Positions 50,230 through 60,733 are shown, numbered from the stretch's first letter. The stretch: 64,000 nt of DNA from Agromyces marinus (GCF_021442325.1 NZ_CP087879.1:2542001-2606000), one strand, 5' to 3'. Notes: generated from the sequence alone by a model not told the origin. Made by a program: numbers and translations.

Positions 50230-51895
50230 GCGCGGCCCCCCACCGGTCGCTGCGATCGCGGAGCGCACGCTCGACGGCTTCGGCCGCGATCCGGTCGAAC
50301 AGCGCGTGGGCGTCGGCACGGTCGAGCGCGGCGACCGACGGGGTGACGGGGCCCGCGACCGTGTGGATGCTCAACGACGCGAGCCCCAGCCCGCGCCGAA
50401 CGGGCCCAGCCTCGACGGCGACGGACTGCATGCGCGCGAGGGGAACGAGGGCGAGCCTGCGCAGCAGCCACCCGCGCCTGAGGATCGCGCTCCCGCCGAC
50501 GAGGGCGACGCCGATGCGGCGCCACGAGAACCAGCGGATGACCCGGGCGCGACCGGGCGCGGAGACGAACCCGTCGCTCGGACCCGAGCCGCCGAGGCCG
50601 GCGCCCAGGACCGCGGCGATCTCGTCGTCGGCGTCGGGCGCGAGCAGCCCGATGACGCGACGCACGTCCTCTGCCGTCCCGACGGGCAGCACGATGGTGC
50701 GTCGAGCGGCCTCGGCGTTGGCCGTCAGCGACTGCCCGGCGACGTTCACGCGGATCGACCACCAGCCGAACGCGCGCCAGAGCAGCCACTGCGACACCTC
50801 GATGGCGTGCACGCGACCCGGCGGGATGGTCTGGTTGGCGGTCGACAGCAGGCCGGAGCCGATGCGGACGCCGTCGGGCGTACCCGCGATCGAGTACCGC
50901 AGCGACCCGCTGATGCTCGACCACAGGTACCCGACCACACCGATCGCCGCGGGGATGAACGTGAACAGCACCCACATCTCGCCCGTGGACAGGCCGATCA
51001 CGATCGCGGCGATGACCGCGACGAACCAGATCATCGACCCGCCGAGGAGCGCCGAGGCGATCACGCGCGCGAGCGGAAGGTGCACGACCGACTCGGGCGG
51101 GGCGAGGTCGGGGTCGAGTTCGGGCGCGAGGAACTCCTCGACGCGACGGCCGACGAGCGCTTCGGTGCGATCGCGGAGCGTCTCGGCTCCGGCGCCCAAC
51201 TCGGATCCGGTGGCCGGTTCGGTTCCGGCGGGCCGCTCGGTTCCGCCCGGCAGCTCCGCGGCTGGCGAGGCGGTCGCGACCGCCGCGGCATCCGTCGCCG
51301 GGTTCCGCGCACCCGAAGCCAGGCGCAGGATGTCGCCGCGCAAGCGGTCGGCCTGCGCCGACCCGAGGTAGGTCAACGCCACGTTGGCCGACTGCCCGGC
51401 CACCGAGACGTCGAGCTTGGCCGCACCGAAGAGCCGGGCGAACATGGGTCGGGCGATGTTGATGCCCTGGATCCGGTCGAGCCGAGCACTCCGGTGCGAG
51501 CGGAACAGGATGCCGCTGCGCACCTCGACCGCTTCGTCGGTGACGCGGAAGGTGTGCATCCGCCATGCGAGCCAGAATCCTGCGACGACGAGCACGATGA
51601 CGACCACGAGACCGAGCAGCGCCCACCCGACGAGCCCGTGCGTGACGATGCCCCCGATCGGATCCTCGCCCCAGTCGCCGTCGAACCCACCGTCGCCGCC
51701 CGGCGCGCGGTCCGCGCCGGGTGCGAACAGCAGCACGAACAGTTCGATGCCTCGCTCGCGGAGGTTGGCGATGATGAAGCCGACGACCGCGATGAACACC
51801 AGTCCGCCGCGCAGGAGCGGGCTCGCCGGATGCAGCCGGTGCCACTCGCCGTCGGCGAGCGGGCCGACGCTCGTGCGTGCCTCGGGAGCGGTCAC
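50219..51895 (-). CDS. Membrane protein with repeated bacterial PH domains (YdbT-like)
   Basis: 558 residues. Hydrophobic pairs (GGLVFIAVVGFIIANL; ALLGLVVVIVLVVAGFWLAW; ALLGGSMIWFVAVIAAIVI) alternate with bacterial PH (DUF304) domains showing FRVTDEAVEVRSGILFRSHR, RLDRIQGINIARP and RVHAIEVSQWLLWR. These YdbT/YdbS-type pairs are membrane proteins of unclear function that in Bacillus are linked to resistance to another strain's peptides. Its GTG start overlaps the stop of the smaller PH-domain gene, the usual two-gene arrangement. Confidence 0.9.
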   Translation of the reverse strand: MTAPEARTSVGPLADGEWHRLHPASPLLRGGLVFIAVVGFIIANLRERGIELFVLLFAPGADRAPGGDGGFDGDWGEDPIGGIVTHGLVGWALLGLVVVIVLVVAGFWLAWRMHTFRVTDEAVEVRSGILFRSHRSARLDRIQGINIARPMFARLFGAAKLDVSVAGQSANVALTYLGSAQADRLRGDILRLASGARNPATDAAAVATASPAAELPGGTERPAGTEPATGSELGAGAETLRDRTEALVGRRVEEFLAPELDPDLAPPESVVHLPLARVIASALLGGSMIWFVAVIAAIVIGLSTGEMWVLFTFIPAAIGVVGYLWSSISGSLRYSIAGTPDGVRIGSGLLSTANQTIPPGRVHAIEVSQWLLWRAFGWWSIRVNVAGQSLTANAEAARRTIVLPVGTAEDVRRVIGLLAPDADDEIAAVLGAGLGGSGPSDGFVSAPGRARVIRWFSWRRIGVALVGGSAILRRGWLLRRLALVPLARMQSVAVEAGPVRRGLGLASLSIHTVAGPVTPSVAALDRADAHALFDRIAAEAVERALRDRSDRWGAAHAP

Positions 51896-52509
51896 AGGCC
51901 CGCCCTGCGGGTCTCGGCGAGCGCGACGAGTTCATCGCGCAGCGCCTCGGCGTCTTCGAGCGTGAGGCCCGGCAGGGTCACGGCGGTCGCCGCGGCTGCG
52001 GTCACGAACTTCAGGTCTGCCAGGCCCAGCGCGCGGCTGACGGGGCCGCGCGTGATGTCGACGAGCTGCATCCGGCCATAGGGCACGGCGACCTGCCGCT
52101 GGAACATGATCCCCCGGCGGAAGACGAGGTCGTCGGCCCGACGGCGGTACCGGATCGAGCGCACCCGGCGGGGCTCGAACGCGATCGCGACGGCCGCGAG
52201 GACCGCGACGGCGATGCCCGCCCAGGTCGCCCAGGTCAGTTCGAACCACGCGCCGACCACCAGCAGGACGGCGACCGTGATGCCCGCCGTGATGACGGAC
52301 CCGACGACCTCGACGACGACGTGCTTCGGCGACACTCGCCGCCAGTCGTCGTCGACGTGCACGGCCCCGTTGTCGGACCCGTCGGCCGGAGCACCCGCCG
52401 GCGCAGGCGCGACCCCACCCGCCGGCGCAGGCTCGCCCGCACCCGACGGCGCGGCGAGGTCGATGGGGGCGACGGCGGCCTCGGGTGCGGTGTCCTCGGG
52501 GTCAGGCAT
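51892..52509 (-). CDS. Bacterial PH-domain membrane protein (YdbS-like)
   Basis: 205 residues. An acidic/Pro-rich N-terminal 60 residues, two membrane helices (VVVEVVGSVITAGITVAVLL, WATWAGIAVAVLAAVAIAF) and one PH domain (IRYRRRADDLVFRRGIMFQR, then VAVPYGRMQLVDITRGP). The ATG at 52509 has GGAGGG eight bases upstream. Overlaps the DUF3180 gene before it by eight bases and the large PH-domain gene after it by four, so the three are translated together. Confidence 0.9.
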   Translation of the reverse strand: MPDPEDTAPEAAVAPIDLAAPSGAGEPAPAGGVAPAPAGAPADGSDNGAVHVDDDWRRVSPKHVVVEVVGSVITAGITVAVLLVVGAWFELTWATWAGIAVAVLAAVAIAFEPRRVRSIRYRRRADDLVFRRGIMFQRQVAVPYGRMQLVDITRGPVSRALGLADLKFVTAAAATAVTLPGLTLEDAEALRDELVALAETRRAGL

Positions 52510-52972
52510 GCGCCGAGCCCTCCTCTTCTTCTGGGTCGTCGGGCGGAAGGGTGCAGAAGTGCTCGGCGACCAGGGCACCGGTCAGGAGCAGCGCCGAACC
52601 GATCGCGGTCGCCAGGGCCATCCAGACGGTGCCGGCGGGCGGGAGCACGCTGCGCGTGACCAGGAACAGGGTGATGCCGATACCCGCGCCCAGCACGAGC
52701 GCCCCGGTGATGCTGCTGGCCTTCGCCAGCACGGCGACGCGGGCCGCACGGAACGGATCGATGCGTCGCCGCCCCGAGCCGCGGACCGCCTGCCGGATGG
52801 GCCAGGCGACCAGTACGACGATGACGCCGATCCCCACGAGGGTGAATGCGAGCGACACGGGCGGCACGAGCGCCGCCGCACCGCTCGACACGAGCAGGAG
52901 TTCGCCGAGGTATGCGACGGCCACTCCGGCGATGGCGAACGCGACGAGGGTCGAGGGGTGGGTGCGCTTCAC
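52502..52972 (-). CDS. DUF3180 membrane protein
   Basis: 156 residues with four membrane segments (TLVAFAIAGVAVAYLGELLL, PVSLAFTLVGIGVIVVLVAW, SITGALVLGAGIGITLFLV, MALATAIGSALLLTGALVAE). The DUF3180 signature RRIDPFRAARVAVLAKASSI lies between helices 2 and 3. Homologues such as M. tuberculosis Rv3605c sit directly after folK in the same order, function unknown. GTG start overlapping the folK stop. Confidence 0.95.
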   Translation of the reverse strand: MKRTHPSTLVAFAIAGVAVAYLGELLLVSSGAAALVPPVSLAFTLVGIGVIVVLVAWPIRQAVRGSGRRRIDPFRAARVAVLAKASSITGALVLGAGIGITLFLVTRSVLPPAGTVWMALATAIGSALLLTGALVAEHFCTLPPDDPEEEEGSAHA

Positions 52973-53454
52973 CGACGCACCACCTCATCGATCGCCCGCG
53001 CCCGCAGGTCGGCGACTCGGCCGCGACCTGCGATCTCGGCCTCGGGGTCGACGTCGAGCCACGGCTGGAGCACGAACGCGCGCTCCCAGGCGCGCGGATG
53101 CGGCAGTTCGAGCCGATCGGACTCGACCCGGGCGCCGCCGTGGTCGACGAGGTCGAGGTCGAGCGTCCGGTCGCCCCAACGCGTCTCACGGGACCGGCCG
53201 TGCTCGGTCTCGACGCGCTGGAGCAGGTCGAGCAGCGCGTGCGGGTCGAGCGAGGTCTCGACCACGAGCACGCCGTTGAGGTAGCGCGGAGCATCGTGGT
53301 CGACCCCGCCCGGTCGTACCGCAGCGGTCTCGTACACCGGCGAGGCGGCGAGGAGCTCGACGCCCTCGGCCTCGGCGATGGCCCTGGTCGCCGAGGCGAT
53401 CGTCCGCTCGCGATCGCCGAGGTTCGCACCGAACGCGATCACCGCGCGGGTCAC
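52969..53454 (-). CDS. folK: 2-amino-4-hydroxy-6-hydroxymethyldihydropteridine diphosphokinase
   Basis: 161 residues. Pyrophosphorylates 6-hydroxymethyl-dihydropterin in folate synthesis. HPPK motifs: AVIAFGANLGDRERTIASA at the start, PVYETAAVR, and the catalytic RWGDRTLDLDLVDHG with the metal-binding aspartates, then LPHPRAWERAFVLQPW. GTG start overlapping the folB stop by four bases. Confidence 0.97.
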   Translation of the reverse strand: MTRAVIAFGANLGDRERTIASATRAIAEAEGVELLAASPVYETAAVRPGGVDHDAPRYLNGVLVVETSLDPHALLDLLQRVETEHGRSRETRWGDRTLDLDLVDHGGARVESDRLELPHPRAWERAFVLQPWLDVDPEAEIAGRGRVADLRARAIDEVVRR

Positions 53455-53822
53455 GACCGGCTCCGCACGATGGTGACCGCGACGTCGTCGAACGGCACCT
53501 CGATCGGCGCCTGCGGCTTGTGCACGGTCACCGTCGCCTCCTCGACGCCCGCGAACCCGAGCGCGACCTCGGCCACGCGTTCGGCGACCGTCTCGATGAG
53601 GTCGACCGGGTCGCGCTCGACGGCACGGGCGACCGCGACCGCGAGCTCGCCGTAGTGCACGGTGCTGCCGAGGTCGTCGCCCGCCGCCGCGCCCGCGAGA
53701 TCGACGGCGACCGACACGTCGATCACGAACTCCTGGCCCCGTTCGCGTTCGAAGTCGAAGACGCCGTGGTGTGCGCGGACGCGGATGCCGGTCACGGCGA
53801 TCCGATCACGAGTGCTGGCCAC
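53451..53822 (-). CDS. folB: Dihydroneopterin aldolase
   Basis: 123 residues. Converts dihydroneopterin to 6-hydroxymethyl-dihydropterin and glycolaldehyde. Core motifs IRVRAHHGVFDFERERGQEF and TVHKPQAPIEVPFDDVAVTI are intact. I prefer the GTG at 53822, which has AGTGGA upstream; an ATG at 53843 would add seven residues and overlap folP further. It overlaps folP by 17 bp in the coupled folEPBK order. Confidence 0.93.
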   Translation of the reverse strand: MASTRDRIAVTGIRVRAHHGVFDFERERGQEFVIDVSVAVDLAGAAAGDDLGSTVHYGELAVAVARAVERDPVDLIETVAERVAEVALGFAGVEEATVTVHKPQAPIEVPFDDVAVTIVRSRS

Positions 53823-54651
53823 GTCGTCCACTCTGCCATGCACCGGCGACGGCGAGCGCGACGCGCGTGCCCGCGACGTCGTGGACCCGCAGCCCCCAGG
53901 CGCCGGCCCGGGCGGCGAGCACGCTCACGACCGCGGTCGGCAGGTCGCGTTCCTCGACCGCGGCGCCGTCGGGCAGCAGCGCCCCGAGGAACCGCTTGCG
54001 CGATGCCCCCACGAGCAGCGGGAAGCCGAGCCCGGCGAGCACGTCGAGGTTCGCGAGCAGCTCCCAATTCTGCTCGGCCCGCTTCGAGAACCCGAGACCC
54101 GGGTCGAGGATGAGCCGGCCGGGCGCGATGCCCGCTGCGAGCAGGTCGTCCACGCGACGGCCGAGCTCGTCGCGCACGTCGCGTGCGACGTCGTCGTACT
54201 CGGCGAGGTCGTCCATCCGATCGGAGTGGCCGCGCCAGTGCATGGCGACGTAGGTGGCGCCCGACTCGGCCGCGATGCGCGCCATGTCGGGGTCGGCCAG
54301 GCCCGCCGAGACGTCGTTCAGGATCTCCGCTCCCGCCTCGACCGCGGCCGCGGCCGTCGCGGCCCGCATCGTGTCGACGCTGACCCGCAGGCCGCGCCCG
54401 GCGAGCTCGCGCACCACCGGGATGACGCGGCGCAGCTCTTCGTCCGGGTCCACGCGTGCGGCGCCAGGCCGGGTGGACTCGCCCCCGACGTCGAGCACGT
54501 CGGCGCCCTCGGAGACGAGTTCGAGCGCGTGGGCGACCGCCGCCTCGGGGTCGAACCACCGGCCGCCGTCGCTGAACGAGTCGGGCGTGACGTTCACGAC
54601 GCCCATGAGGATCGGCGCTGGCGGCAGAGCGGATGCCGCGGGCTCAGCCAC
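53806..54651 (-). CDS. folP: Dihydropteroate synthase
   Basis: 281 residues; the sulfonamide target that joins p-aminobenzoate to dihydropterin pyrophosphate. Motifs: ILMGVVNVTPDSFSDGG, DVGGESTRPGA, SVDTMRAATAAAAVEAGAEI, LNDVSAGLADPDM, ILDPGLGFSKRAEQN, LVGASRKRFLGALL. Tandem GTGs at 54651 and 54654 lie just after GGGGAG and overlap the folE stop by about 8-11 bp; I give 54651. Longer starts near 54687 are unlikely. Confidence 0.96.
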   Translation of the reverse strand: MAEPAASALPPAPILMGVVNVTPDSFSDGGRWFDPEAAVAHALELVSEGADVLDVGGESTRPGAARVDPDEELRRVIPVVRELAGRGLRVSVDTMRAATAAAAVEAGAEILNDVSAGLADPDMARIAAESGATYVAMHWRGHSDRMDDLAEYDDVARDVRDELGRRVDDLLAAGIAPGRLILDPGLGFSKRAEQNWELLANLDVLAGLGFPLLVGASRKRFLGALLPDGAAVEERDLPTAVVSVLAARAGAWGLRVHDVAGTRVALAVAGAWQSGRRGQHS

Positions 54652-55240
54652 CACTCCCCGATCCGATGAGCGCCATGACCTCGGCACGCGCCGCGGGCGC
54701 GGCGAACTCCCCGCGGCTGGCCACGGTCACGGTCGAGCTGCGCGCCTGCCGCGCGCCGCGGGTCGTGACGCACGTGTGCACCGCGTCGAGCACGACGAGC
54801 ACGCCGCGCGGCTGCAGGCCGGCCTCGAGGGCGTCGGCGACCTCCTCGGCGATGCGCTCCTGCAACTGCGGCCGGCTCGAGACCGTGTCGAGGACGGCGG
54901 GGATCCGCCCGAGCCCGACGATCCGCTCCCCCGGCAGGTAGGCGATGTGCGCCGTCCCGGTGAACGGCACCAGGTGGTGTTCGCAGACCGACCGGAAGGA
55001 GAGCTCGCGGAGCACGACCGCGTCCGAGGTCGCCGCTGCGCCGGCATCCGTCTCACCCGCGGGGACCGCGTCTGCCAGCGGCAGCGTCGCGTCGACGCCG
55101 ATGCCGCTGAAGTACTCGGCATACGCCTCGGCGACCCGCCTGGGCGTGCGCTCGAGCCCCGGACGCTCCGGATCCTCGCCGATCGCGAGCAGCAGTTCGT
55201 GCACGGCGCGCTCGATGCGGTCGGTGTCGACCCGCGTCAT
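54644..55240 (-). CDS. folE: GTP cyclohydrolase 1
   Basis: 198 residues; first step of folate synthesis, GTP to dihydroneopterin triphosphate. The zinc site has the cysteine and histidines of FRSVCEHHLVPFTGTAHIAY and the cysteine in VHTCVTTRGAR; GLGRIPAVLDTVSSRPQLQE follows. ATG 55240 has GGAGGGTGCC before it. Starts 35 bp after ftsH, heading the folEPBK block. Confidence 0.97.
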   Translation of the reverse strand: MTRVDTDRIERAVHELLLAIGEDPERPGLERTPRRVAEAYAEYFSGIGVDATLPLADAVPAGETDAGAAATSDAVVLRELSFRSVCEHHLVPFTGTAHIAYLPGERIVGLGRIPAVLDTVSSRPQLQERIAEEVADALEAGLQPRGVLVVLDAVHTCVTTRGARQARSSTVTVASRGEFAAPAARAEVMALIGSGSGG

Positions 55241-55275
55241 GGCACCCTCCTCTGCGCCGGCCCCCGCGCCGCGGC

Positions 55276-57291
55276 TCACGCCGTGGCGGGACGCGGCTTC
55301 GTGTTCTGCGTCAGGGACGCCTTCGCCTCCTCGACGGGCGTGCCCGAGTCGACGCCGCCGTCCACGGCGCCCTGGTCGATCGGGGCGCGGCTGGTCGGGA
55401 ACGGGATCGGCGGGACGTCCGAGACCGGGCGGTTGTCGCTCGAGAGCCACAGCGGCCGCTCGGGGAGCTTGCGCACGTCGTGGAAGATCTCGGCGATCTG
55501 GCGGTGGTCGAGGGTCTCGTTCTCGAGGAGCTCGGCGGCCAGCCGGTCGAGGATGTCGCGGTTGTCGTTGAGCACCTGCCACGCCTCGTCGTGCGCCTGC
55601 TCGATGAGGGCGCGCACCTCGGTGTCGACGCGTTCGGCGAGCTCCTCCGAGTAGTCGCGCTGGTGGCCCATGTCGCGGCCGAGGAACACCTCGCCCTGGG
55701 ACTGGCCGAGCTTCACCGCGCCGATGGTGGCCGACATGCCGTACTCGGTGACCATCTTCCGTGCCGTGGCGGTGGCCTTCTCGATGTCGTTCGAGGCACC
55801 CGTCGACGGGTCGTGGAACACGATCTCCTCTGCGACCCGGCCGCCCATCGCGTACGTGAGCTGGTCGAGCAGCTCGTTGCGGGTGACGGAGTACTTGTCT
55901 TCGAGCGGCAGCACCATCGTGTACCCGAGCGCGCGCCCGCGCGGCAGGATCGTGATCTTCGTCACCGGGTCGGTGTGGTTCATCGCCGCGGCGGCGAGCG
56001 CGTGCCCGCCCTCGTGGTACGCGGTGATGAGCTTCTCCTTGTCCTTCATCACGCGCGTGCGACGCTGCGGGCCCGCGATCACGCGGTCGACGGCCTCGTC
56101 GAGCGCGCGGTCGTCGATGAGCTGCGCGTTCGAGCGCGCCGTGAGCAGCGCGGCCTCGTTGAGGACGTTCGCGAGGTCGGCGCCCGTGAAGCCCGGCGTC
56201 TTGCGCGCGAGCACCTCGAGGTCGACGCCGTTGGCCAGGGGCTTGCCCTTCGAGTGCACCTCGAGGATCTTCTGGCGGCCCTTGAGGTCGGGCGCGTCGA
56301 CGCCGATCTGGCGGTCGAAGCGGCCCGGGCGCAGCAGCGCCGGGTCGAGGATGTCGGGGCGGTTGGTCGCCGCGATGAGGATGACGTTGGTCTTCGGGTC
56401 GAAGCCGTCCATCTCGACGAGCAGCTGGTTCAGCGTCTGCTCGCGCTCGTCGTGCCCGCCGCCGAGGCCCGCACCGCGGTGACGGCCGACGGCGTCGATC
56501 TCGTCGACGAAGATGATCGCCGGGGCGTTCTGCTTGGCCTGGTCGAAGAGGTCGCGCACGCGGCTCGCGCCGACGCCGACGAACATCTCCACGAAGTCGG
56601 AGCCCGAGATCGAGTAGAACGGCACGCCGGCCTCACCCGCGACGGCGCGGGCGAGCAGGGTCTTGCCGGTGCCGGGAGGGCCGTACAGGAGCACGCCCTT
56701 CGGAATGCGCGCGCCGACGGCCTGGAACTTGGCGGGCTCCTTCAGGAACTCCTTGATCTCGTGGAGTTCCTCGATGGCCTCCTCGGCTCCGGCGACGTCG
56801 GCGAAGGTGACCTTCGGGCTCTCCTTCGAGACGAGCTTGGCCTTGGACTTGCCGAACTGCATGACGCGGTTGCCGCCGCCCTGCATGCCCGAGAGGATGA
56901 TCCAGAAGAACAGGCCGATGAGCACGAGCGGCAGCAGGATGCCGAGCATCGAGAGGAACCAGTTCGGCTGCGGGACCTCGTCGTCGTACCCGTCGGCCGG
57001 GTTCGCCGCGTCGACGGCCTCGATCACGTCGGGCCCGCGAGGCGTGACGAAGTAGAACTGCACCTGCGTGCCGAGGTCGTCCTCGGCTTCGCTGAGCGTG
57101 AGGTCGACGCGGTTCTCGACGTCGACGATCTTCACGGCGGCCGCCTTGCCGTCGTTCAGGAGCTCGAGGCCCTGCTGGGTCGACACCTCGCGGAAGCCGG
57201 ACTGCGTGATGAGCGTCGATCCGATCCACACCGCGATGATCGCCAGCACGATGTAGAGGACCGGCCCGCGAAGGATCTTCTTCATGTTCAT
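55276..57291 (-). CDS. ftsH: ATP-dependent zinc metalloprotease FtsH
   Basis: 671 residues. Two membrane helices ([38 protein letters not shown]) flank an extracytoplasmic domain; the AAA domain has Walker A GPPGTGKT with K210 and the SRH region; the protease site is HEGGH (H426, E427, H430). It degrades membrane and short-lived proteins. A 65-residue C-terminal Pro/Ser-rich tail follows the core. TAGCCT nine bases before the ATG suggests an almost leaderless promoter. Confidence 0.98.
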   Translation of the reverse strand: MNMKKILRGPVLYIVLAIIAVWIGSTLITQSGFREVSTQQGLELLNDGKAAAVKIVDVENRVDLTLSEAEDDLGTQVQFYFVTPRGPDVIEAVDAANPADGYDDEVPQPNWFLSMLGILLPLVLIGLFFWIILSGMQGGGNRVMQFGKSKAKLVSKESPKVTFADVAGAEEAIEELHEIKEFLKEPAKFQAVGARIPKGVLLYGPPGTGKTLLARAVAGEAGVPFYSISGSDFVEMFVGVGASRVRDLFDQAKQNAPAIIFVDEIDAVGRHRGAGLGGGHDEREQTLNQLLVEMDGFDPKTNVILIAATNRPDILDPALLRPGRFDRQIGVDAPDLKGRQKILEVHSKGKPLANGVDLEVLARKTPGFTGADLANVLNEAALLTARSNAQLIDDRALDEAVDRVIAGPQRRTRVMKDKEKLITAYHEGGHALAAAAMNHTDPVTKITILPRGRALGYTMVLPLEDKYSVTRNELLDQLTYAMGGRVAEEIVFHDPSTGASNDIEKATATARKMVTEYGMSATIGAVKLGQSQGEVFLGRDMGHQRDYSEELAERVDTEVRALIEQAHDEAWQVLNDNRDILDRLAAELLENETLDHRQIAEIFHDVRKLPERPLWLSSDNRPVSDVPPIPFPTSRAPIDQGAVDGGVDSGTPVEEAKASLTQNTKPRPATA

Positions 57292-57359
57292 GGTGCTAGC
57301 AGGCTACCTGCTGCCCGCTGGAGGTCGGCCGATTGTTCGCTGTGGGCGCGAGGTGCCGG

Positions 57360-59048
57360 TCACGAGGTCGGCGGGTGCTTCGCCGGGTCCTCCGGTTCGT
57401 AGTGCGACATGATGCCGTCGACGGTCGCGGCCGCCTCGAGCGCACTCGGCGTGTAGCCGAGCACCACGGGAAGGAAGCAGTCCGACGCGAGCGCCCGGAG
57501 CCTGAGGTCGCCGCGCGCGACGACGCTGGCCAGCCGGCCGGTCGGGCGCAGCAGCGCGATCTCGCCGAAGCCCTCGCCCGGTCCGAGTTCCGCGACGACC
57601 CGCCCGTCCCGGACCACGTCGACCTCGCCGGACTCGATGACGTAGTACCGGTCGCCGAGCTCGCCCTGTGCGAACACGGTCGCACCGGATGCCACCGCCA
57701 CGGGCTGGAGTCCCCGCGCGAGCTGCTCGATGGAGGGCAGCGGGAGCGGCGTGAGCATCGACACCCTGCGCAGCAGCGCGACATCCGAGTCGAGTGTCGC
57801 CACCGAGCGGTCGAGCCTGCGCAGCCGCCACCACGACGCCGCGGCGAGCACCGGGCAGAGCAGGCCGATCGCGATGAGGGCGAACTCGATGCCGAACCCG
57901 TCGATGAGGGCCGCCGCGACGACTCCGCCGAGCCCGCCGAACACCGCGATGAGGCTCTCGACGACGCCGAAGACGCGCGCGAGCACCGTCTCGGGGGCGA
58001 GCCTCGCGATCAGCGTGAACCCGGCGACGTCGACGAGCGCGTTGCCGACGCCGACGAAGGAGAGCAGCACGAGTGCGGCGGCCTGGTCGGGGAAGACGCC
58101 GACGAGCGCGATGGGCAGGCCCCAGAGGGCGATCCCGACCGCGAACCACGAGCCGAGCCGGGCCGTGCCCACGAGCAGCGAGGCTCCGAGGGACCCGGCG
58201 ACGGCGCCCACCCCGACGGCGGTCATGAGCGCACCGACACCGGGTTCACCGGTTGCGAGGAGTTCGATCGCGACCACCACGGAGAGGACCGTGAGCGCGC
58301 CGCGGGTCAGCCCCTGCGCCGCGACGAGGGTGAGCATGAGCACGAGGCCCCGGTTGCGCCCGACCGCCCGGAGGCCCTCGACGGCCTCCTTCGCGATGTT
58401 CGGGGCGGTCGTCGCTGCCGGTCGCGGCGGCGCCTCGTACCGCAGGCGCATGAGCAGTGCCGCCGCCGCGAAGGATGCCGCGGCGGCAACGCCGAACACG
58501 GCGTCGACGCCCGCGAACTGGAGCAGCACGGCGGCCAGCAACGGCCCGAGGACCGTGGCCGCCGAGTCGAGCAGCCCGCGGACCATGTTGGCGCTCGCGA
58601 GTTCGGACCCGGTGCGGCACAGCGACGGCAGGAGCGCCGAGTGGGCCGGACGGTAGAGCGTCGCCGCGATGGTCGAGACCACGGCGAGCAGGTAGACCAG
58701 GGCGATCGGCCCCGCGAACGCGACCACGACCCCCACGGCCGCGGTCGCGGCACCGCGCACGGTCGACACCAGGATCAGGACGCGTTCGCGGCGACCCCGG
58801 TCGGCGATGGGCGAGAGCAGCGGGGCGAGCAGCGCCGACGGGAGCATGCGCAGCAGCCCGACGAACCCGACCGCCGCCGCACCGCCGTCACGGTAGGCGA
58901 CGATCCCGAGCGCGACGGTGAACGCCCACTCCGCGGTCCATGCGCCGAGGAAGCTGAGCTGGGCGCGACGCAGGTCGGAGTTGCGCCAGTTGCTCGCGAA
59001 GGCCTGGCCGGCTCCCCGCAACCGGCCCCCGCGCCCCCGCTCCCCCAT
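57360..59048 (-). CDS. MFS transporter fused to a cyclic-nucleotide-binding-like domain
   Basis: 562 residues. About 12 hydrophobic segments form an MFS exporter of the arabinose-efflux-like group (FVGLLRMLPSALLAPLLSPI, ADRGRRERVLILVSTVRGAA). The C-terminal 130 residues are a cNMP-binding/CRP-like beta-barrel: GATVFAQGELGDRYYVIESG, GPGEGFGEIALLRPTGRLAS; the FGEIALL-x4-R phosphate-binding cassette is close to consensus. This makes a transporter whose activity may be gated by a small ligand. It sits between hpt and ftsH, an insertion relative to the usual gene order. Confidence 0.9.
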   Translation of the reverse strand: MGERGRGGRLRGAGQAFASNWRNSDLRRAQLSFLGAWTAEWAFTVALGIVAYRDGGAAAVGFVGLLRMLPSALLAPLLSPIADRGRRERVLILVSTVRGAATAAVGVVVAFAGPIALVYLLAVVSTIAATLYRPAHSALLPSLCRTGSELASANMVRGLLDSAATVLGPLLAAVLLQFAGVDAVFGVAAAASFAAAALLMRLRYEAPPRPAATTAPNIAKEAVEGLRAVGRNRGLVLMLTLVAAQGLTRGALTVLSVVVAIELLATGEPGVGALMTAVGVGAVAGSLGASLLVGTARLGSWFAVGIALWGLPIALVGVFPDQAAALVLLSFVGVGNALVDVAGFTLIARLAPETVLARVFGVVESLIAVFGGLGGVVAAALIDGFGIEFALIAIGLLCPVLAAASWWRLRRLDRSVATLDSDVALLRRVSMLTPLPLPSIEQLARGLQPVAVASGATVFAQGELGDRYYVIESGEVDVVRDGRVVAELGPGEGFGEIALLRPTGRLASVVARGDLRLRALASDCFLPVVLGYTPSALEAAATVDGIMSHYEPEDPAKHPPTS

Positions 59049-59081
59049 GAGACGACCCCCGCGCCTACGACGCGTCGGCGC

Positions 59082-59633
<552 letters not shown>

Positions 59634-59689
59634 CCCGAGCTCCTCCTGGCTGTCTGGGCGAACGGATGCCATGAGCCTACGCCGCACGC

Positions 59690-60721
59690 TCAGTGATCGT
59701 GCGGCAGGATCTCGGTCGATCCGGTCGTCGAGAGCACGAGGTACGAGTCGGCCCGGGTCGCGCGGATGCCGCGGGGCAGGTCGATCGGCCCCTGCCCGTG
59801 CCAGTCGGTCGCGAGCCGGGCCACCTCGAGGGTCTGGGTGCGGCTGAGGGAGACCCCGAACTCGCTGCCGACGACGTGCCGGATGATGCGCTGCCGCAGC
59901 GCCGCGGGGTTCGCGGCGAGCACCGCGACCGAGATCGCGATCCCGGCCTCGGCGGGTTCGCACACCTCTTCGATGAACTCGTCGATCTGGTCGGCGAACG
60001 CCTGCTCGTCCTCGCGCAACTGCTCGGCCGTGCGCGCGAGCGCATCGGCGATGCCCGGCCCGAGCTCGGCCTCGAGCACGGGCAGCACCCGTTCGCGCAC
60101 GCGCACGCGCGCGTACGCCGGGTCGGCGTTGTGGGGGTCGTCCCACGGCGCGAGTCCGGCGTCGAGGCAGGCCTGCCTCGTCGTGGCGCGGCGGATGGCG
60201 AGCAGGGGCCGCGCGTACCGCCCCGAGCGCGCGGCCATGCCGCCGAGGCTCGCCGAGCCCGATCCGCGTGCGAGACCGAGCAGCACCGTCTCGGCCTGGT
60301 CGTCGAGCGTGTGGCCGAGCAGCACCGTCTCCGCTCCGGTCGCGCGCGCGGCGGCGTCGAGCGCCGCGTAGCGTGCGGCGCGCGCCGCGCCTTCCGGTCC
60401 CGCGCCGCCAGGCTCCGCCGCGGCGTCGACGCGCCGGACGAGCACCGGGTCGAGCCCGAGGTCGCGTGCGACGGATGCCGCGGCATCCGCCTGCGCCTGC
60501 GAACCCGCTTGGAGGCCGTGGTCGACGACGACGGCGCCGGCCCGCCACCCGGCCCGCGGGGCCTCGAACGCGGTCGCAGCGGCGAGCGCGAGGGAATCCG
60601 GCCCGCCCGAGAGCGCGACCAGCGCGAGCGGGTCGTCGGCCCGCGCCGGAAGCGCCGACCGGACCGCGCGTCGCACGTCGGCGACGGACGGGGTCAGGCG
60701 GGGTCGTCGCTCCGAAGGCAT
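59690..60721 (-). CDS. tilS: tRNA(Ile)-lysidine synthetase
   Basis: 343 residues. Puts lysidine on C34 of tRNA-Ile(CAU) so it reads AUA. The PP-loop ATP pyrophosphatase motif is ALSGGPDSLALAA; then VVDHGLQAG, GHTLDDQAETVLLGLARG, and RPLLAIRRATTRQACLDAGL with DDPHNAD. I start at ATG 60721 rather than GTG 60724 because TAAGGT is six bases before the former, the genome's leaderless spacing. C-terminal part is short but complete for the family's compact type. Confidence 0.95.
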   Translation of the reverse strand: MPSERRPRLTPSVADVRRAVRSALPARADDPLALVALSGGPDSLALAAATAFEAPRAGWRAGAVVVDHGLQAGSQAQADAAASVARDLGLDPVLVRRVDAAAEPGGAGPEGAARAARYAALDAAARATGAETVLLGHTLDDQAETVLLGLARGSGSASLGGMAARSGRYARPLLAIRRATTRQACLDAGLAPWDDPHNADPAYARVRVRERVLPVLEAELGPGIADALARTAEQLREDEQAFADQIDEFIEEVCEPAEAGIAISVAVLAANPAALRQRIIRHVVGSEFGVSLSRTQTLEVARLATDWHGQGPIDLPRGIRATRADSYLVLSTTGSTEILPHDH

Positions 60722-60727
60722 CACGTA

Positions 60728-60733
60728 ACCTTA
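60728..60733 (-). promoter_or_regulatory. -10 element (leaderless) for tilS
   Basis: TAAGGT on the minus strand; six bases before ATG 60721. Confidence 0.5.
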
